From positions 806,001-870,000 of the forward strand of contig CBDHEF010000002.1 of the NCBI GenBank assembly GCA_965261945.1: a stretch of DNA of 64,000 bases, given 5' to 3'. Below the pieces are notes generated by a model. It did no database searches and had not been told where the DNA came from. It worked only from the letters and a program-made list of their open reading frames with translations. The DNA comes from VXOI01 sp965261945 (GTDB lineage: Bacteria; Chloroflexota; Dehalococcoidia; Lucifugimonadales; UBA3495). Position 1 is the first letter of the stretch. Each line of letters starts with the position of its first letter. This document shows, piece by piece, positions 41,292 through 49,610 of this stretch. The translations under genes were made by a program, and so were the position numbers.

Positions 41292-41879
41292 ATGACTACC
41301 GCCAGCCCGATAGACCCCAATCGCCTGCTGCTCACCGGCGAGAATCCCTACATCCGTCTCAGCGACACGGACGACGGCCCGGTAACCAGCGACGCCAGCT
41401 TCTGGCGCATCCTGTTCTCGCCGGGCGGGCCGGGACACGTTCTCTTCCTGCAAAGCGAACTGACAGGCGGCGAGCCGCGAATCTACACCGACAACATCCA
41501 GATGACCCGCTGGCTGCAAGGGGAGATTCAGGGAAGAATCAACGCCACCTTCGGCAACCTGGAAATTCCGGCGACGGAAGCCAGCTTCAGGAGCTCCGGC
41601 GACCTGCGCTCCTTCTGGACGGAGTGGACCAGCGCTCACGGCGAGGATATCGCCCTGACCTGGTACGACCTGGGCGAGCCGTTCCTCAGCCACAGCTTCC
41701 CCGGCGCCAACCCGGAGCGGCCCCACGGCGTATCCACGGTGCTGATACCCGCCAACGGCGCGAGAATCACCCGCAACGGCGAACAGGCGTCGGGCCGCCC
41801 CTTCCCCCGTCAGCGCGACGCCCGCAGCCATAGCACCAGCGCCCTCGCCTTCTCGGAGTCGTGGACGATTCCTTACTGA
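41292..41879 (+). CDS. conserved-looking hypothetical protein, 195 aa
   Basis: I do not recognise the family. It is soluble, with no signal peptide or membrane segment. 'SDASFWRILFSPGGPGHVLFLQSELTGGEPRIYTDNIQMTRWLQGEI' and 'WYDLGEPFLSHSFPG' give it the look of a beta-rich metabolic protein. AGGAG lies upstream of the ATG and codon use matches its neighbours, so the gene is probably real. It lies between an SDR gene and a convergent epimerase gene; a shared UUCG hairpin terminator follows. Confidence 0.6.
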   Translation: MTTASPIDPNRLLLTGENPYIRLSDTDDGPVTSDASFWRILFSPGGPGHVLFLQSELTGGEPRIYTDNIQMTRWLQGEIQGRINATFGNLEIPATEASFRSSGDLRSFWTEWTSAHGEDIALTWYDLGEPFLSHSFPGANPERPHGVSTVLIPANGARITRNGEQASGRPFPRQRDARSHSTSALAFSESWTIPY

Positions 41880-41909
41880 TTTGCAACTTAGCCTGGCGGG
41901 GCAATTTTC

Positions 41910-41931
41910 GGGGCGCCCTTCGGAGCGCCCC
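41910..41931. terminator. bidirectional hairpin terminator with UUCG loop
   Basis: 7-bp GGGGCGC/GCGCCCC stem capped by C(TTCG)G, between converging genes. Confidence 0.75.
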
Positions 41932-42890
41932 TATTGTCCTATCAACTTGCGGGACAGGTTTTCGTACATATCGTCCACCATGGCTTCCAGGCCAAAGTCG
42001 GGGTTCCAGCCCCATTCCTGGCGGGCCACGGTGTCGTCCAGAGAGTTGGGCCACGAATCGGCGATGTACTGGCGGAGCGGGTCTACTTCATAGTCAATCA
42101 CGAAGCCCGGCACGCGCCGCCTGATGGCCGCCGCCAGCTCTTCCGGCTCGAAGCTCATGGAGTTGACGTTGTAGTCGGCATGGTGTTTCAGGTCGGCCAC
42201 GTCAGCCTCGGCCACCTCGATGAGGGCCTTGATGGCATCGGGGACGTACATCATGGGCAGGTAGGTGCCTGGGCGCAGGTAGCATACGTAGCGGCCCTCC
42301 CGAATCGCGCCGTAGAAGGCGTCCACAGCGTAATCGGTGGTGCCGCCGCCCGGCTCCACCTTCCAGCTCACCACCCCCGGCAGGCGCACGCCCCGGACGT
42401 CCAGCCCCACCCGCTCGAAGAAGTAGTTGCCCATCAGCTCTCCGAACACCTTGGAGATGCCGTAGAGCGAGGTGGGGCGTTGCAGGGTCTCGTTTGGTGT
42501 GTTGTCGTGGGGAGTGTCCACCCCGAATGCGGCTATGGAACTGGGAATCACCACCCGCTCCAGCCCGGCGGCGCAGGCCGCCTCCAGCACATTCAGCAGG
42601 CCGATTATGTTCACCCGGTGGCCGAGGGGACGATTGGCTTCCGCCGCCACCGACAGCAACGACCCCAGGTGGTACAGCGAGTCTATGCCGTACTCCCCGA
42701 TCGCTCGCTCTATCGAGGCAGGCTCGGTAACGTCCACCTGCGTTGACGGGCCGGTGTCCGCCACCTCGACGGTGAGTGGACTGCGGTTCCATGCGGCGAC
42801 GACATTTTCGTTGCCGTACCGCCCGCGTAGGGCGGGTACGAGTTCAGAGCCAAGCTGTCCGGCAGCGCCGGTGACCAGTATCCTTTGCAT
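41931..42890 (-). CDS. NAD-dependent epimerase/dehydratase, L-threonine 3-dehydrogenase-like
   Basis: 319-aa extended SDR. 'RILVTGAAGQLGSELVPALR' (GxxGxxG), 'IPSSIAAFG', 'SLYGISKVFGELMGNYF' (catalytic Tyr-x3-Lys) and 'GGGTTDYAVDAFYGAI' match the short-chain type of L-threonine 3-dehydrogenase more closely than sugar epimerases, where the Thr-Asp-Tyr-Ala segment is characteristic. It would oxidise threonine to 2-amino-3-ketobutyrate with NAD. ATG 42890 is the family start; an upstream extension to 42959 is not homologous. Confidence 0.82.
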   Translation of the reverse strand: MQRILVTGAAGQLGSELVPALRGRYGNENVVAAWNRSPLTVEVADTGPSTQVDVTEPASIERAIGEYGIDSLYHLGSLLSVAAEANRPLGHRVNIIGLLNVLEAACAAGLERVVIPSSIAAFGVDTPHDNTPNETLQRPTSLYGISKVFGELMGNYFFERVGLDVRGVRLPGVVSWKVEPGGGTTDYAVDAFYGAIREGRYVCYLRPGTYLPMMYVPDAIKALIEVAEADVADLKHHADYNVNSMSFEPEELAAAIRRRVPGFVIDYEVDPLRQYIADSWPNSLDDTVARQEWGWNPDFGLEAMVDDMYENLSRKLIGQ

Positions 42891-42928
42891 TGGATTAGAA
42901 TAGCGGCATCTCCCCCGGAGGAGCAAGA

Positions 42929-43558
42929 ATGTCCAAGCAAGAGAATGTCCGCGAAGCATGGGTATCCATCCCGACTGAAGAGGAACACCGCTCGAGTTTG
43001 CCGCCCGGAGCGCCCGCCGGCAACTATGACTTCGGCTACCTGCCAGCTATGGGGCGGCTCCAGGCAAAGCACAAGGCCATTGGGCCGCTATTTGGGTCCC
43101 TCTACCGCCAGGTCATGTTCGGCCCCGGCGAGCTGGACCGCCAGGAAAGGGAGATGGTGGCGGCGGTGGCCGCCGCGGCCCAGGACTGCCGCTATTGAAC
43201 CGTCTCCCACGCAGAGTTTCTGCGTGCTGAGGACGGCGATCCGGCCATTGTGGAGGCTGTGGCCCACCGCCGATGGCGGGAACTATCCACCCTTTCGCCC
43301 AGGCAGAGGGCCCTGTGCACCGTGGCGGAAAAACTGAGCGCCACTCCTACCCGCATGGTGGAAGCCGATTGGCAGCCGCTGCGGGACCTGGGCTTCGACG
43401 ACGTTGCTCTGCTGGAAGTCGGACACATCGCCGGAATTTTCAACTACCTGACCCGCCTGGCCGATGGTTTCGGCCTGCAACTGGACCGGAGGACCATCGA
43501 TGCCTCGGACACCGGCGTCGCGCTGCGGCGACCGGCGGAACAGCCCGCAGGCGCATAG
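42929..43558 (+). CDS. AhpD/carboxymuconolactone decarboxylase-like selenoprotein (in-frame TGA)
   Basis: One 209-codon frame interrupted only by TGA at 43196-43198. It reads '...ERE MVAAVAAAAQDCRY-U-TVSHAEFLRAEDGD...', then stays open to TAG at 43556. In AhpD/CMD peroxidase-like proteins the motif is Cys-x-x-Cys-x3-His; the TGA falls exactly on the second Cys, giving Cys-x-x-Sec-x3-His. A SECIS-like hairpin starts one base after the TGA (43200-43236), and tRNA-Sec is in this window. GGAGGAG precedes the ATG. Expected role: thiol peroxidase or disulfide reductase. The PPOX-type gene follows 9 bp later. Confidence 0.85.
43200..43236 (+). promoter_or_regulatory. bacterial SECIS-like hairpin
   Basis: Outer stem CCGTC (43200-43204)/GACGG (43232-43236) and inner stem CACGCAG (43208-43214)/CTGCGTG (43220-43226) with loop AGTTT. 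It begins right after the TGA, where SelB-binding elements sit in bacteria. Confidence 0.75.
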
Positions 43559-43567
43559 GAGGGATAA

Positions 43568-44002
43568 ATGATACAGCTAACGGAAGAAATGACGCGGCTG
43601 ATAAACCACGCCCGCGACGATGGGTTTCCCTGCATCGTGGCCACCGCGTCGTCCGACGGAACGCCCAACGCGGGCTACATCGGGACTGTGCTGACGGTGG
43701 ACGATGACACCTTCGTATACCGCGACCGCACCATGCGGGACCCGCTGGAGCATATCGAGGAAAACCCCAAGGTCATCGTACTGTTCCGCAATGTGACGGA
43801 GGATGCCGGCTGGAAGTTTCGTTGCACCGCCAGCGTAGTGAGGCAAGGCGAAGTCTACGCCGACATGACCAACCGCCTCGCCAAGTCGGGGCTGATCAGC
43901 GACCCTGGTCTGGGCGGGGCCATCGTCACCCTGCGAATTGACCAGGTGCTGACGCTGTTTGGCGAAGTCCTACAGGAGCGGGAGCCGGGGTTGCGCTGGT
44001 AA
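43568..44002 (+). CDS. pyridoxamine 5'-phosphate oxidase-type flavin protein
   Basis: 144-aa split-barrel FMN- or F420-binding protein. 'HARDDGFPCIVATASSDGTPNAGYIGTVLTVDDDTFVYRDRTMRDPLEHIEENPKVIVLF' is the standard PNPOx-like N-terminal half. It ends soon after with 'ALRIDQVLTLFGEVL'-type sequence, too short for a true PdxH, so it belongs to the general PPOX class. GGAGGGATAA precedes the ATG and the gap to the selenoprotein stop is 9 bp, so the two are co-transcribed and may share a redox role. Confidence 0.85.
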   Translation: MIQLTEEMTRLINHARDDGFPCIVATASSDGTPNAGYIGTVLTVDDDTFVYRDRTMRDPLEHIEENPKVIVLFRNVTEDAGWKFRCTASVVRQGEVYADMTNRLAKSGLISDPGLGGAIVTLRIDQVLTLFGEVLQEREPGLRW

Positions 44003-44011
44003 TGTGCGGCG

Positions 44012-44257
44012 TTAATCGGCGATCTTGACTCTATCGAACTGGTCGGGGTTGAGATTGAAGGTGCGGCCCAATCGTTGCCACCTGATTACCAGCCAGTGCA
44101 GACCGGCGCCGGTCCGGCGAACGGTGGTGACTTCTCCGATGTCGCCCACCTGGATCGTGTGGCCGGCGCCCTCCACAGGCGCGCCCATGTTCACCCGCAC
44201 GGCAATCTCGGCGACCGCTTCCACCTTGGTTCCGGCCTCAAACGCTTCGCAGCTCAT
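44012..44257 (-). CDS. small hypothetical protein, 81 aa
   Basis: Beta-rich 81-aa protein ('VEGAGHTIQVGDIGEVTTVRRTGAGLHWLVIRWQRLGRTFNLNPDQFDRVKI'), reminiscent of small SH3-like or KOW-like barrels, not assigned. It converges on the PPOX gene with 9 bp between stops. The sequence before its ATG is the purine-rich strand of a CTC/GAG repeat (44259-44300), which supplies a GAGGGTG ribosome site. Supported by composition and start context; no known function. Confidence 0.5.
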   Translation of the reverse strand: MSCEAFEAGTKVEAVAEIAVRVNMGAPVEGAGHTIQVGDIGEVTTVRRTGAGLHWLVIRWQRLGRTFNLNPDQFDRVKIAD

Positions 44258-44258
44258 T

Positions 44259-44300
44259 TCACCCTCGCCCTAACCCTCTCCCAATGGAGAGAGGGAACTC
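44259..44300. repeat. CTC/GAG repeat providing a ribosome site
   Basis: caccctcgccctaaccctct followed by cccaatggagagaggga; abuts the ATG of the minus-strand 81-aa gene. Confidence 0.7.
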
Positions 44301-44364
44301 TTGTTCGCTGGCAATTTCGCGTCCCTGAAATCAATATCTCCGGCTTCAGGGGCAAATAGACCGT

Positions 44365-45408
44365 TCAGGCCAGGTTCGGCGCCACTTTCTCCATCATCAA
44401 TCGGAGGCTGTTGGACTGGTTCTCCAAGGGAATCTGGTTGCCGAAGTTGATCTCAAACATCACCTGGTCAAGGCCCAGCTCTTCACCCAGCGAGTTCAGC
44501 TTTTCGGTGACCGCCTCCGGCGTACCATAGGCCACCTTGTCGCGCAGCCAGTCGTCGTAGGTCATGTTGCGGACCCGCTCGGCCTGCGCGCCCCAGTCGC
44601 CCAGCGTTCCCACCCGTCCGGCGTAGCTGCCGACGCGGTCTGACAGCCGCCCCATGGAGAACAACGCACTGTCCATCGGCTCATCGTGGGCCTTCTGCGC
44701 GTCGTGGGAGAGGTAGACGGGGATGCGTAGGCCAACCTTGCCATTGCCCTCGTGGCCCGCTGCCTTCCATGCCTCCCGGTATTCCTGTATCGAAGGTTTT
44801 AATTCCGGAAGAGCGAAAACCCGCGAGGGATTAATGAGGATGTCCAATCCCATGCTCCCTAGGATGGGGAAACTCTCTGCGGACGTCACTCCCACGCGAA
44901 TTGGCGGGTGCGGCGTCTGGAACGGCTTGGGATTCACCGACAGCTCGGGAATGTTGAAGTGCTCGCCCTCGAAGGAAAAGCTCTCAGTGGTCCACGACTT
45001 CAGGATGATTTCTATGCTTTCCTCGAACCGGCCCCGGCTCTCCTCGAAGGGCACGCCGAAGCCCTCGTGGACGTTGGGGAAGGTGCCGCGACCAACGCCG
45101 AACTCCACGCGGCCGTCGCTGATCTGGTCCAGCGTGGCGATTTCCTCGGCAACTCTCACCGGGTTGGCCAGCGGCAGCAGCAGCACCGCCGTCCCTACCC
45201 GGATATTCTGTGTGCGGGCAGCGACGGCGGTCAGGATGGTTACGGGGCTGGATAGCACCCGGCCGGGGTTGAAGTGATACTCGGCCATCCACACCGAAGG
45301 CGCTCCGAGGGATTCAGCCTGGTCAACCAAGGCAAAAGACTCCTTGAACGCCTCGTTCTCGGTCGACCCTTCCCGCACCGGAAATTCCAGAAACAATCCT
45401 AGCTCCAT
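44365..45408 (-). CDS. LLM class flavin-dependent oxidoreductase (luciferase-like)
   Basis: 347-aa luciferase-like monooxygenase. 'DQAESLGAPSVWMAEYHFNPGRVLSSPVTILTAVAARTQNIRVGTAVLLLPLANPVRVAEEIATLDQISDGRVEFGVGRGTFP' is the canonical N-terminal half of the bacterial luciferase family, and 'PHPPIRVGVTSAESFPILGSMGLDILINP' follows. Closer to luciferase-type alkanal monooxygenases than the family member at 11586. Needs reduced FMN or F420 from elsewhere. Genes nearby on the same strand are the Zn-dehydrogenase and aldolase, so it may work in oxidation of the same compounds. Confidence 0.91.
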   Translation of the reverse strand: MELGLFLEFPVREGSTENEAFKESFALVDQAESLGAPSVWMAEYHFNPGRVLSSPVTILTAVAARTQNIRVGTAVLLLPLANPVRVAEEIATLDQISDGRVEFGVGRGTFPNVHEGFGVPFEESRGRFEESIEIILKSWTTESFSFEGEHFNIPELSVNPKPFQTPHPPIRVGVTSAESFPILGSMGLDILINPSRVFALPELKPSIQEYREAWKAAGHEGNGKVGLRIPVYLSHDAQKAHDEPMDSALFSMGRLSDRVGSYAGRVGTLGDWGAQAERVRNMTYDDWLRDKVAYGTPEAVTEKLNSLGEELGLDQVMFEINFGNQIPLENQSNSLRLMMEKVAPNLA

Positions 45409-45573
45409 AGCAACCTCCGCCGGACAGCCGGGTTAGTGCGTTTGCGCTTGATTGTACAGGGTGAGCCACGGGCGTCAAGCCGGAAAGGAATTACCATCCC
45501 CATATCCCGCAACCGGAAGGGGATAAAATTCATCCGACCGGAAAGCGATGTACGTTAATAGCCTAATCGAGCC

Positions 45574-46602
45574 CTATCGTTGCGGCTCGATTATCACTTT
45601 CAGCGAGTCGGACGCCCCCGCGGTCAGGCGGAAGCCCAGGTCGGTCTCGGCCAGCGGCAGCCGGTGCGAAATCATGTCGCCCACCTGCACCCGGCCCGAA
45701 GCTATCAGGTCGAGGGCGGTGGTCAGGTCGCCCGGCGCGGCGGCGTAGGTGGTGGTAAGAGTGGCGTCGTTGCGGAAAAAGACGTCGTTGATGGGGACTG
45801 GTACTTCAACGCCCGGTTCGGTGGGAGCGTAGAACAGCACCGTACCGCCACGCTCCACTGACTCCAGCGCCTGCAACAGCGCGGGCCGGGCGCCCGTGGC
45901 GACGATTACGAGGTCGGCCAGCCGGCCGTCGTTCACCTCGCGCAGTCTGTCGGGTGTGTATTCGTCGGCCTGAAGGGTTTCATCGGCTCCAAGCCGGCGG
46001 GCCGCGGCGAGGCGGAAGTCCGACAGGTCAGTGGATACTATTCGCCCGGCCCCAAGTGCGCGGGCCAGGTTTATGTGAAGCTGCCCAGCCAGTCCGCTGC
46101 CCAGAACCAGCACCGACTGACCCGGTTGGATGTTGGCCCGCCGCTGTCCCCGATAGACGCAGGCCAGCGGCTCGGCAACGGCCGCTTCATGGAAGTGAAC
46201 ACCGGCAGGGATGCGTATGGCTCCGCGGTCCACGTTGATGGCTGGCAGACGCACATATTCGCAGAATCCGCCGGGATCGTAGTTGGTGACGCGCAGCGTA
46301 TCGCAGACAGTGTGATGTCCGCTGAGGCAGTAGCGGCAGGCGTTGCAGGGCACATGATGCGTCGCCACCAGCCGGTCGCCCTCGCGGAACTGCGTAATGC
46401 CGGCCCCGACCTGGGCCACGGAACCGGCGACCTCGTGGCCCAGCACCAGCGGCGCCCGCTGGATGCGATACCACTCCATCACGTCGCTGCCGCAAATGCC
46501 GCTGGCCTCGATTTTCAGGAGCAGTTCGCCCGGCCCGATTTCCGGCTCCGGCATCTCCTCGATGCGGACGTCGTTGTTGTTGTAGTACATCGCTACGCGC
46601 AT
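45574..46602 (-). CDS. zinc-dependent alcohol dehydrogenase (MDR, threonine/sorbitol dehydrogenase type)
   Basis: 342 aa from ATG 46602. 'EASGICGSDVMEWY' holds the catalytic-zinc Cys, 'LVLGHEVAGSVAQVGAGI' the GHE motif, 'HHVPCNACRYCLSGHHTVC' the four structural-zinc cysteines, and 'VLVLGSGLAGQLHINLARALGAGRIVSTDLS' the NAD fold. It oxidises a secondary alcohol or sugar alcohol. A longer frame to 46707 is a translated CTC/GAG repeat and is rejected. Followed by the LLM gene, preceded by the aldolase gene on the same strand. Confidence 0.92.
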   Translation of the reverse strand: MRVAMYYNNNDVRIEEMPEPEIGPGELLLKIEASGICGSDVMEWYRIQRAPLVLGHEVAGSVAQVGAGITQFREGDRLVATHHVPCNACRYCLSGHHTVCDTLRVTNYDPGGFCEYVRLPAINVDRGAIRIPAGVHFHEAAVAEPLACVYRGQRRANIQPGQSVLVLGSGLAGQLHINLARALGAGRIVSTDLSDFRLAAARRLGADETLQADEYTPDRLREVNDGRLADLVIVATGARPALLQALESVERGGTVLFYAPTEPGVEVPVPINDVFFRNDATLTTTYAAAPGDLTTALDLIASGRVQVGDMISHRLPLAETDLGFRLTAGASDSLKVIIEPQR

Positions 46603-46622
46603 GGTGGCCTGCCTTACTCTAT

Positions 46623-46665
46623 CTCGCCCTCTCCCTCTAGGGAGAGGGCGGGGTGAGGGTGAAAT
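46623..46665. repeat. CTC/GAG repeat copy
   Basis: tcgccctctccctctaggga then gagggcggggtgagggtgaaa, upstream of the Zn-dehydrogenase gene. Confidence 0.75.
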
Positions 46666-46695
46666 CTTTGACACCAGCAACGATTGCCTTCGTGG

Positions 46696-46738
46696 GAACG
46701 CCCCCACCCTAACCCTCCCCCGGAGGGAGAGGGGAGAA
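46696..46738. repeat. CTC/GAG repeat, inverted copy
   Basis: gaacgcccccaccctaaccc then tcccccggagggagagggga, 30 bp from the previous copy and opposite in orientation. Confidence 0.75.
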
Positions 46739-46753
46739 AAGGGAGCGGGATTG

Positions 46754-47572
46754 CTAATCCGAGACGCCCACCAGCTCGGCGGTCTCGGCGCGGGCGGCGT
46801 CGAAGATTTCCTGCGCTTCCGCCACCGTGCCGTTGCCGTGGACGACGTGTCGGAGGGCGCGAATCATCGGGACGGGGTGCGGACTCTGCCAGATGTTGCG
46901 GCCCAGGTTGATGCCGATGGCGCCGCTCTGCATCCCGTTGTGAACGAACTCCAGCACCTCGACCTCGGTGTCGGCCCTGGGGCCGCCGGCCATCACCACC
47001 GGCACCGGGCAGCCGTCCACCACCCGGTCGAAACCATCGGCGCACCAGTAGGTCTTGACCACCTTGGCTCCCATCTCGGCGCAGATGCGGCAGGCCATTG
47101 CCAGATAGCGGGAATCGCGCTGGTCCAGCTCCCGCCCCACTGCGGTCACCGCCATCACCGGAATGCCGTAGCGCTCCCCTTCGTCCACCAACTTGCCCAG
47201 GTTGAGGATGGATTGCTTCTGATACTCGGAGCCAACGAACACCGAGATGCCGACGGCGGCCACGTTCAGGCGCACCGCGTCGTCCATGGACGTAGTGATC
47301 CCCTCGTCTGCCAAGTCGCCGGTGGTCATGCTGGTGCCGCCCGACACCCGCAGGATGATGGGCAGCGAGTCCGCCGGGTCCACGACGGCCCGCACCACGC
47401 CCCGGGTGGCGAACAGCGCGTCGGCATAGGGCATCAGCGGCGCGATGGTCTCGCCGGGCCGCTCCAGGTTGCGCGTCGGGCCTTGAAAATACCCGTGGTC
47501 AACGGGCAGGAACATACACTTCCCATCGGGCTGAATCAGTTGCGCCATGCGGTTGGCCATTCCCCAGTCCAT
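46754..47572 (-). CDS. class I aldolase/thiolase family protein (DhnA/LsrF-like)
   Basis: 272-aa TIM barrel of the DeoC/LacD-FBA class I group. 'GKCMFLPVDHGYFQGP' (family start), 'ILRVSGGTSMTTGD', 'VKTYWCADGFDRVVDGCPVPVVMAGGPR' with the Schiff-base lysine in 'VVKTYW', and 'GAIGINLGRNIWQSPHPVPMIRAL' match archaeal-type FBA/LsrF/ADH synthase proteins. It may cleave or form a carbon-carbon bond in a sugar-phosphate or diketone. The Zn-dehydrogenase gene follows 150 bp later, separated by two repeat copies. Confidence 0.85.
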   Translation of the reverse strand: MDWGMANRMAQLIQPDGKCMFLPVDHGYFQGPTRNLERPGETIAPLMPYADALFATRGVVRAVVDPADSLPIILRVSGGTSMTTGDLADEGITTSMDDAVRLNVAAVGISVFVGSEYQKQSILNLGKLVDEGERYGIPVMAVTAVGRELDQRDSRYLAMACRICAEMGAKVVKTYWCADGFDRVVDGCPVPVVMAGGPRADTEVEVLEFVHNGMQSGAIGINLGRNIWQSPHPVPMIRALRHVVHGNGTVAEAQEIFDAARAETAELVGVSD

Positions 47573-47744
47573 CTGCTGCCTCCTGCGCTGCGGATGAGCG
47601 CGCGTCGAGTTCAGAGTTGTTGTGCGCCATTATCGCCGCTGAGGGCTGCGCGGACAAGGCGGCTTGACGCCTACACCTTACGATGCCAACATTAGAATGT
47701 TTAGTTCCCCTGGCGTCGGCCGCGGCTCACGTCAGGCGCAGCGG

Positions 47745-47774
47745 AAATGGGGTCGTGATGTTACGGCCCCATTT
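47745..47774 (+). other. hairpin in the leader of the NYN gene
   Basis: 12-bp stem AAATGGGGTCGT/ACGGCCCCATTT (47745-47756 with 47763-47774, one G-T wobble) 20 bp before the ATG. Could be a terminator of upstream transcription or a leader structure. Confidence 0.45.
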
Positions 47775-47794
47775 TCATTGTGCAGGAGTAATGT

Positions 47795-48343
47795 ATGCCA
47801 GAGCGCAGCGCGATTTTTATTGACGAAGCATATCTTTTTCGCGTCTTGCGAGACGAGTTTTCCGGTGTTCGCATTGACTACAGACTACTGCCAATGAAAC
47901 TATCCGAGGGGACAAACCTGCTCAGAACCTACTTTTACTCCTCTCTCCCTTATCAAAGCAATCCACCCACGTCCTAGGAGATTGCCTTGTACACTAGCCG
48001 ACGGCAATTCTTCTCTGTATTGAGGTTACTGCCAAGATATACGGTTCAACTGGGAAGGACCGAACGACGCGGCTTTAGAGAGGACGATTCACCTGTTTTT
48101 GAGCAGAAGCGGGTGGACATTCTCCTGGCGGTAGATCTAGTCAAATTGTCGGCGGACGGGCATATCCGGCAGGCCATCCTGATTGCGGGCGACAGCGACT
48201 TCATACCTGCGATAACTGCGGCAAAAAGCGAAGGAGTTGTCGTCAAGCTATACCATGGCAACAGGCCGCATCGGGAGCTCTTGGAGGAAGTGGACGAGCA
48301 CTATCAATTCGACCAAGCTCTTATCGACTCTCTCCGGCTGTAA
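47795..48343 (+). pseudogene. NYN (LabA/DUF88) domain protein interrupted by in-frame TAG
   Basis: PIN-like RNase fold protein, about 183 codons. 'SAIFIDEAYLF' carries the first catalytic Asp region; 'VDILLAVDLVKLS' and 'ILIAGDSDFIPAITAAKSEGVVVKLYHG' the others. A TAG at 47975-47977 splits it: 60 codons before and 121 after are in the same frame and both read as parts of one NYN domain ('YQSNPPTS' then 'EIALYTSRRQFFSVLRLL'). No ribosome site suits the downstream part. Nonsense mutation or base error is likeliest. Related proteins degrade RNA or act in silencing. Confidence 0.75.
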
Positions 48344-48400
48344 CCCCGCCCACCCTGCGGTATAATCGCCCCACCAACCGACACCCAAAGGAGGCGCATC

Positions 48401-49459
48401 ATGGCAGAGATTCTTGGCGTGGGAGTCACGCATTCGCCGTCGCTGATCACGCCCGACGAGGTGAAGAACTACTCGCTGACCCGAGCCCTGCGGAACGAGC
48501 GCATCCCGCTGGAGCACAAAAACCCCGAGAACTGGCCTGCCGCCATGCGCGAGGAATGGGGCGACGACGAGGGCTACACCTCTGCCCTGCACCAGCGCGA
48601 GAAGCTGGTGGCAGGGTTCCGCAAGGTGCGCGCCGAACTGGACGCCTTCAACCCCGACGTGGTGCTGGTCTGGGGCGACGACCAGTATGAGAATTTCCGG
48701 GAGGACATCATCCCGGCCTTCTGCATCATGGCCTACGATGAGTACGAGTGCCGGCCCTTCACCACCAAGGAGGGTGGAACGCGGCCCAATGTATGGGGCG
48801 AACCCGCCGAAAAGACCTTCCACTACAAGGGCCACCCGGCGGCCCGCCACTTGGCCGGCGCGCTGCTGGACGACAGTTTCGACGTGGCCTACGCCTACAA
48901 GCCGCTGCACGAGCCGGGGCTGGGACACGCCTTTCTCAACACCCTGCTTTACCTGGACTACGACCGCATCGGGTTCGACTATCCGGTCATTCCCTTCGCC
49001 GTCAACTGCTACGGCAGCCGCATCATTCGCAACCGGGGCGGCGCCAGCCCGCAGGTGGTCAACGGAGTCGAGATGGCCGCCGACCCGCCCGGCCCGTCGC
49101 CCAAGCGGTGCATGGAGCTGGGCGCCGCCGCCGCCCGCGCTATGCGGGAAAGCCCCTGGCGCGTGGCCCTCATCGCGTCGTCAAGCTGGTCTCACGCCTT
49201 CCTAACGGAAAAGAACTGGTGGATGTACTGCGACGTGGATTCCGACCGCCAGCGGTTCGAGGAATTCAAGGCCGGCGACTTCGAAGCGTGGCGCAGCCTG
49301 ACCACCGCGCAGGTCGAGGACGCCGGACAGCAGGAAATGCTGAACTGGATGTGCCTCGCCGGCGCGCTGTCCGAACTGCAAAGGCCGCCGGAAATCGTGG
49401 AGTTCCTCCAAACCTACGTCCACAACTCCAGCAAGTGCCTGGCGGTGGCCCGGCCGTAG
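48401..49459 (+). CDS. class III (LigB-type) extradiol ring-cleavage dioxygenase family protein
   Basis: 352-aa LigB-superfamily protein. 'ILGVGVTHSPSLITP' supplies an N-terminal His, 'FNPDVVLVWGDDQYENF' the conserved Asp region, 'YPVIPFAVNCYG' the core strand, and 'VALIASSSWSHAFLTEKNWW' the Ser-x-x-His motif of protocatechuate 4,5-dioxygenase beta/gallate dioxygenase-type enzymes. It should open a dihydroxylated ring using Fe(II). AAAGGAGGC precedes the ATG; a TATAAT lies at 48361-48366. The VOC extradiol enzyme at 56483 is unrelated in fold. Confidence 0.85.
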   Translation: MAEILGVGVTHSPSLITPDEVKNYSLTRALRNERIPLEHKNPENWPAAMREEWGDDEGYTSALHQREKLVAGFRKVRAELDAFNPDVVLVWGDDQYENFREDIIPAFCIMAYDEYECRPFTTKEGGTRPNVWGEPAEKTFHYKGHPAARHLAGALLDDSFDVAYAYKPLHEPGLGHAFLNTLLYLDYDRIGFDYPVIPFAVNCYGSRIIRNRGGASPQVVNGVEMAADPPGPSPKRCMELGAAAARAMRESPWRVALIASSSWSHAFLTEKNWWMYCDVDSDRQRFEEFKAGDFEAWRSLTTAQVEDAGQQEMLNWMCLAGALSELQRPPEIVEFLQTYVHNSSKCLAVARP

Positions 49460-49461
49460 CT

Positions 49462-49503
49462 AGTTCCCTCTCCCTCCGGGGGAGGGTTAGGGTGGGGCGT
49501 CCC
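49462..49503. repeat. CTC/GAG repeat copy
   Basis: agttccctctccctccgggg then gagggttagggtggggcgtcc, directly after the LigB gene. Confidence 0.75.
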
Positions 49504-49610
49504 GGCCTGCCGACTGACAGCCCCCTATTGCGTCCCCGCCTGCGCTACACTAGGGTTATCAAATACGGCCCGCAATCGCGGCGCGCTTATGGCGACGGGT
49601 GAAGTGCGAT

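Noticed and set aside
47975..47977. TAG as pyrrolysine in the NYN gene, suggested by the corrinoid module
   Set aside because: Pyrrolysine is known in methylamine methyltransferases, none of which is present; no Pyl tRNA was seen, and the homologous position is not a catalytic site.
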